Shown one piece after another: positions 60,952 through 64,000 of a stretch of DNA of 64,000 bases. The stretch is from Pomacea canaliculata (taxonomy: Eukaryota > Mollusca > Gastropoda > Architaenioglossa > Ampullariidae). The translations under genes were made by a program, and so were the position numbers. The notes under the pieces were generated by a model, which was not told the DNA's origin, searched no databases, and saw only the letters and a list, made by a program, of their open reading frames with translations. The stretch lies in assembly GCF_003073045.1 (NCBI RefSeq), contig NC_037590.1:27120449-27184448 (forward strand), written 5' to 3'. Within the stretch, counting starts at the first letter, position 1, and each line of letters starts with the position of its first letter.

Positions 60952-63540
60952 TGCTGGGCCTGTCGTTGACATAATTAAACCTGTCCAATTTTTTTCAATT
61001 TTTTTTTTTTTTGTGGGGGGCTGGGGGGGGCATCATTGCATCTGATCGTAATTACGTACAGTAGTTTAGGCTGCAAGAGTACGACCATTGGGCCTAATCG
61101 CAAAAAAAAAAAAAAAAGAGGATAGACCATGCAGGTGTGGGCAAAGTTTTCTTTTGCAGGTCGGTTTCGAAATTCTAAGCTATGCAGCGGGCCCGTAAAA
61201 TCACAAAAACCCAGCCCAGTGATAATGGAATGGACAACAAATTAAATGAGTATATAATGGCGCTGACTTACCGAATTGATTGTGTAAAGTGTAAAGTGTT
61301 TGAATTCGCTTACAATAAAACTTTAAAACCAGCCTTTCCTTCCCCGATGCTCTTTAGCGATTACATTAGACATGTCAGCCGTATTGTTATCTTTGTATTT
61401 TGTGTTAGAATGGTATGCACTGCCGATTTTTAATGCTGTTGTACTTTATGTATTAAATTTTAATCAAATTAATTAACCTATGCTGAATAAAAAAAATGGA
61501 AACAAGTGCACTTCACATTTTGGCAGACGGCCGTACTTCGCCCACCACTGGGATAGAGGATGAAGTGGTATGGAAACAATTTTTTTTCAGTGAGTTTTCC
61601 CCACCCCTATACCTTCCACGGCATTGAGGTTCTGCAGTTGACAAGTGTCCCCCCTTACCACCCGCTGCCTTCTCAACGTTCAGGAGGTGTATTTTTAGCT
61701 CAGAAATGCGATGAACCAGAACAGCACGTACCAGGTGAGTGAACACGAAACTCTATAGCCGCCTCGAGCCTGCGTCATCGTTACCTTAACGCATCTGGAG
61801 TCGTTTAAGACCAACAAGAATTACTTTTTTGCCAAAACATACACATTTTCTTGAAGGTATCCTTTACCTCTGTCGCATGTCTTATAAGCCCTGTCATTCA
61901 TGCTGACCAACAACAACCTAAAATTCTGATTTTTGAGAACATTGCTTTTCGGAAGTAAAGATAGAGAAGACCATTGCCTAGTGTCTCTCAGGAGAGTCAG
62001 CGTAAGTGGTTCACGATATCTAGGGTTCAACTTTCTCCTTCCGCTGCAGTTATTCCCTGATAAACGAGGTACATAGTTCTTCCAGATAATTGCCTTTATC
62101 TTTCGTGATAAATGAGGTACCTATTTCTGCCAGATAATTGCCGAAAGGGCAGGGTGGGAGAATTCCAGCCACAGCCTGAGTAAGCTCCACAGGTAGCTTC
62201 ACTAGCTACCAAGCTTCGGACCTCCCCAGCTTGCTTTATTAAAAGCTTAGACAGTCAATAAATTTAACCATTTCAACGTTCTACTACTCACCGATTCCAC
62301 CATAGTCACGGTCGAGAGTGTGTGCGTGGGTGGGTGCATAGGTGAGTGAGTGTGAAAAAGAAAGAACGAAAAGCGCGAAGCCAAGCCCAACGCCAGGTGC
62401 TAGATTTATCACTTCAAACGTTTTTACACAAACAAGCAAATACAACCCAGGCATGCTAAGATTCGTTCAACGCCACTTCAACAGGAAGCTTTTAACTTCA
62501 TCTAAAGCTTAAAATAAAAACGGTGAAGACGTCGAGCTTCACAACCGTATTCCTTTCTTATAGTTTGTGACGCGCACACACACACATTGGTGTATCTCAG
62601 TTGGGTGACCTCGCCCTAACCCTAACCCTTTCATTAAAGATTGATCCCAATGAATGGTGGATAACTACTTTTATTTAAGGACAATAGACTATCAAGTATG
62701 GAGGAGGCTCAGTTGCATGCCCGCAAAATCGGTAACATTTCGCATATACATTTCAATTTTTCACAGCCCTTCCAGGTTTTGTGAAAAGGCAGATTATGTA
62801 ATACACATCCAGTACAGAGTCAGTAAAGACCGCGGAGAAAACCTAAAAGATAAGATAAGTTAATTTCAAATGATTCTTCGTGCAAGAAAGAAGAATGCCC
62901 AGGGGAAGGCAAGAAGAATGAAGTTAAAGATAAGTGCTTAGAGAAGAAAATATTTAAATTTGATATAAAAGTGTAAATGGGACAATCAAAACGGAGTTCA
63001 CATACCGAAACTGAGTCTACAATCTGTACTATTATTTGTAAGTCTATTATTTTAAACTTACCTGATTTTTCAGCATTTATATTTTGTTATTAGAGCGTAT
63101 TATGCTTAGATTGTTGGTCAGTGTGTTATCAGCTGTCCTGACAGCACTGAAAGCGTGTACCCTGGGTTTTCCCACAATGAAAGCAAACGTTTCTAGGGCA
63201 TAAGTAAAAGGTGCTTAGTGGTAGTGAAGCATCCAGAATGCACTAAACATTTCTTAAGAAAATCATGTGACAGGATCGAAACAGAATAAGGCATATTGTG
63301 CTTTATTCTTCATCTCTGGTGGTTAATACTTACTTGCTGTGCAATCAGTGCCGGGGTCAGGCATTGTGTAGCGACATTGTACAGATTCTAAGTAAAAAAT
63401 CATTGAATATAATCACTTTTTTGGCATGTTTACTTGTTGACGAAATACTATGTTACAAGAATTTGTTTTCTTGTTTTGACTAACCAGGCACCCGAAAACG
63501 TTTTGGACAAACTGTTTGTCTAGGCGATAACCAGGTCGTT
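60952..63540. other. Intergenic, nothing recognised as a gene
   Basis: The stretch contains poly-T/poly-G (about 60990-61030) and poly-A (about 61100) tracts and a CCCTAACCCTAACCC run near 62613. Short frames such as 61182-61433 have no splice or family support. Confidence 0.45.
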
Positions 63541-63550
63541 CAAATCACTC

Positions 63551-63700
63551 TGACGTGGCAAACACTATTGCACCTGTCGTAGGGGAGGAGCACAGAATAT
63601 AAAAAAACAGTTGTTGCACCGGCGAGCGTAAACATTGTGAGTACCACTCTGACGTCATCAAAACACTCGGCGACCATAGAAGCTGTGACGTCAGTTAAAA
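63551..63700 (+). promoter_or_regulatory. Candidate promoter: TATA-like element and cAMP-response-element cluster
   Basis: TGACGTGG is at 63551, a TATA-like TATAAAAA at 63598, and full palindromic TGACGTCA sites at 63650 and 63686. Two perfect CREs within 45 bp are unlikely by chance. CREs bind CREB/ATF proteins. An ATG with a short frame follows at 63861. Confidence 0.45.
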
Positions 63701-63860
63701 AAACGGTTCGTTTCATATGTGCGGATCCTTTGAGTAAAAGGTGAGCGCGGAGGTCTGTGAAAAAAAGCGAGGATTCATACAGTGACTTGATCGGCAACTT
63801 GGTCTCTCCCTTAAAAGCCACGAACGTGTCAACAACCGGCGAACCGAATAGCTAGTGGCG

Positions 63861-63944
63861 ATGTCGCTGCTTGAGCTGTGCTCGGCAGACCGTATCAAAC
63901 AGCTGAAAATGAATGCTGCACCTATGCTAAAAGCAAATATCTAA
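63861..63944 (+). CDS. Possible first exon or short ORF after the CRE cluster, at the right edge
   Basis: ATG in GTGGCGATGTCG opens 27 codons, starting MSLLELCSADRIKQLKMNAA and ending TAA. It could be a first exon spliced before the stop to exons outside the window, a short upstream ORF, or chance. No family is recognised. Confidence 0.2.
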   Translation: MSLLELCSADRIKQLKMNAAPMLKANI

Positions 63945-64000
63945 GTTGAAGGAGAGTTCTCTTCTAAAGTGCTTTCAGAATATTTGCTAGCGCAGGACAT

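Noticed and set aside
61182..61433. 83-codon plus-strand frame starting MQRARKITK
   Set aside because: No acceptor, donor, family similarity or poly(A) context was seen.
62613..62630. CCCTAACCCTAACCC, possible telomeric repeat
   Set aside because: Only about two and a half units. Too short to indicate a telomere or fusion.

Overview
This is a eukaryotic, metazoan nuclear window: genes are split by GT-AG introns, intergenic DNA is AT-rich, and there are tRNA-derived SINEs, MITEs and DNA transposons. The repeat types and the insect- or mollusc-like aldehyde oxidase suggest a lophotrochozoan, most likely a mollusc. That is inference, not proof.

Region by region. Bases 1-827 are a 156-bp satellite entering from the left edge. 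Bases 1120-2130 hold three diverged copies of a ~460-bp tandem unit. Bases 2150-12780 are a ~10.6-kb degenerate CACT/CTCACT array, whose long open frames are compositional artefacts. It is followed by a LINE 3' relic (12800-13135) and a candidate last exon of an unknown gene (13533-13597). Bases 13.6-19.9 kb are mostly repeat-bearing intergenic DNA. NDUFB3, a complex I accessory subunit, lies at 19944-20906 (+) in two coding exons, followed by a hAT-type MITE. The 22-26.9 kb stretch is mainly intergenic, with a frameshifted coding-like stretch at 24316-24499 and a young SINE at 25462-25652 with a perfect 16-bp target-site duplication.

The main gene runs on the minus strand from 44356 to 26935. 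It is a molybdo-flavoenzyme of the xanthine dehydrogenase/aldehyde oxidase family, closest in character to aldehyde oxidase. Thirty-three coding exons (~1300 codons) cover both 2Fe-2S domains, the FAD domain and the molybdopterin domain through to the stop. The 5' start exon was not found. Exons 12 and 13 carry apparent frameshifts. Its introns hold a Tc1/mariner-type MITE, a TAAGGTGACC-ended MITE, a palindrome and three short duplications that copy a splice donor.

From 44.4 to 52.1 kb I see no convincing gene. A minus-strand ankyrin-repeat plus SOCS-box protein (52135-54690) has a 17-nt first coding exon. Bases 57245-60949 are one complete but decayed 3.7-kb DNA transposon with AT target duplications, terminal inverted repeats and a broken THAP plus DDE transposase; its right half contains a minisatellite and a nested LINE tail. 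The right edge has a TATA/CRE-like promoter cluster and a possible first exon. The genes appear functionally unrelated: NDUFB3 in mitochondrial respiration, the oxidase in purine or aldehyde oxidation, and the ankyrin/SOCS protein in ubiquitin-ligase substrate recognition.
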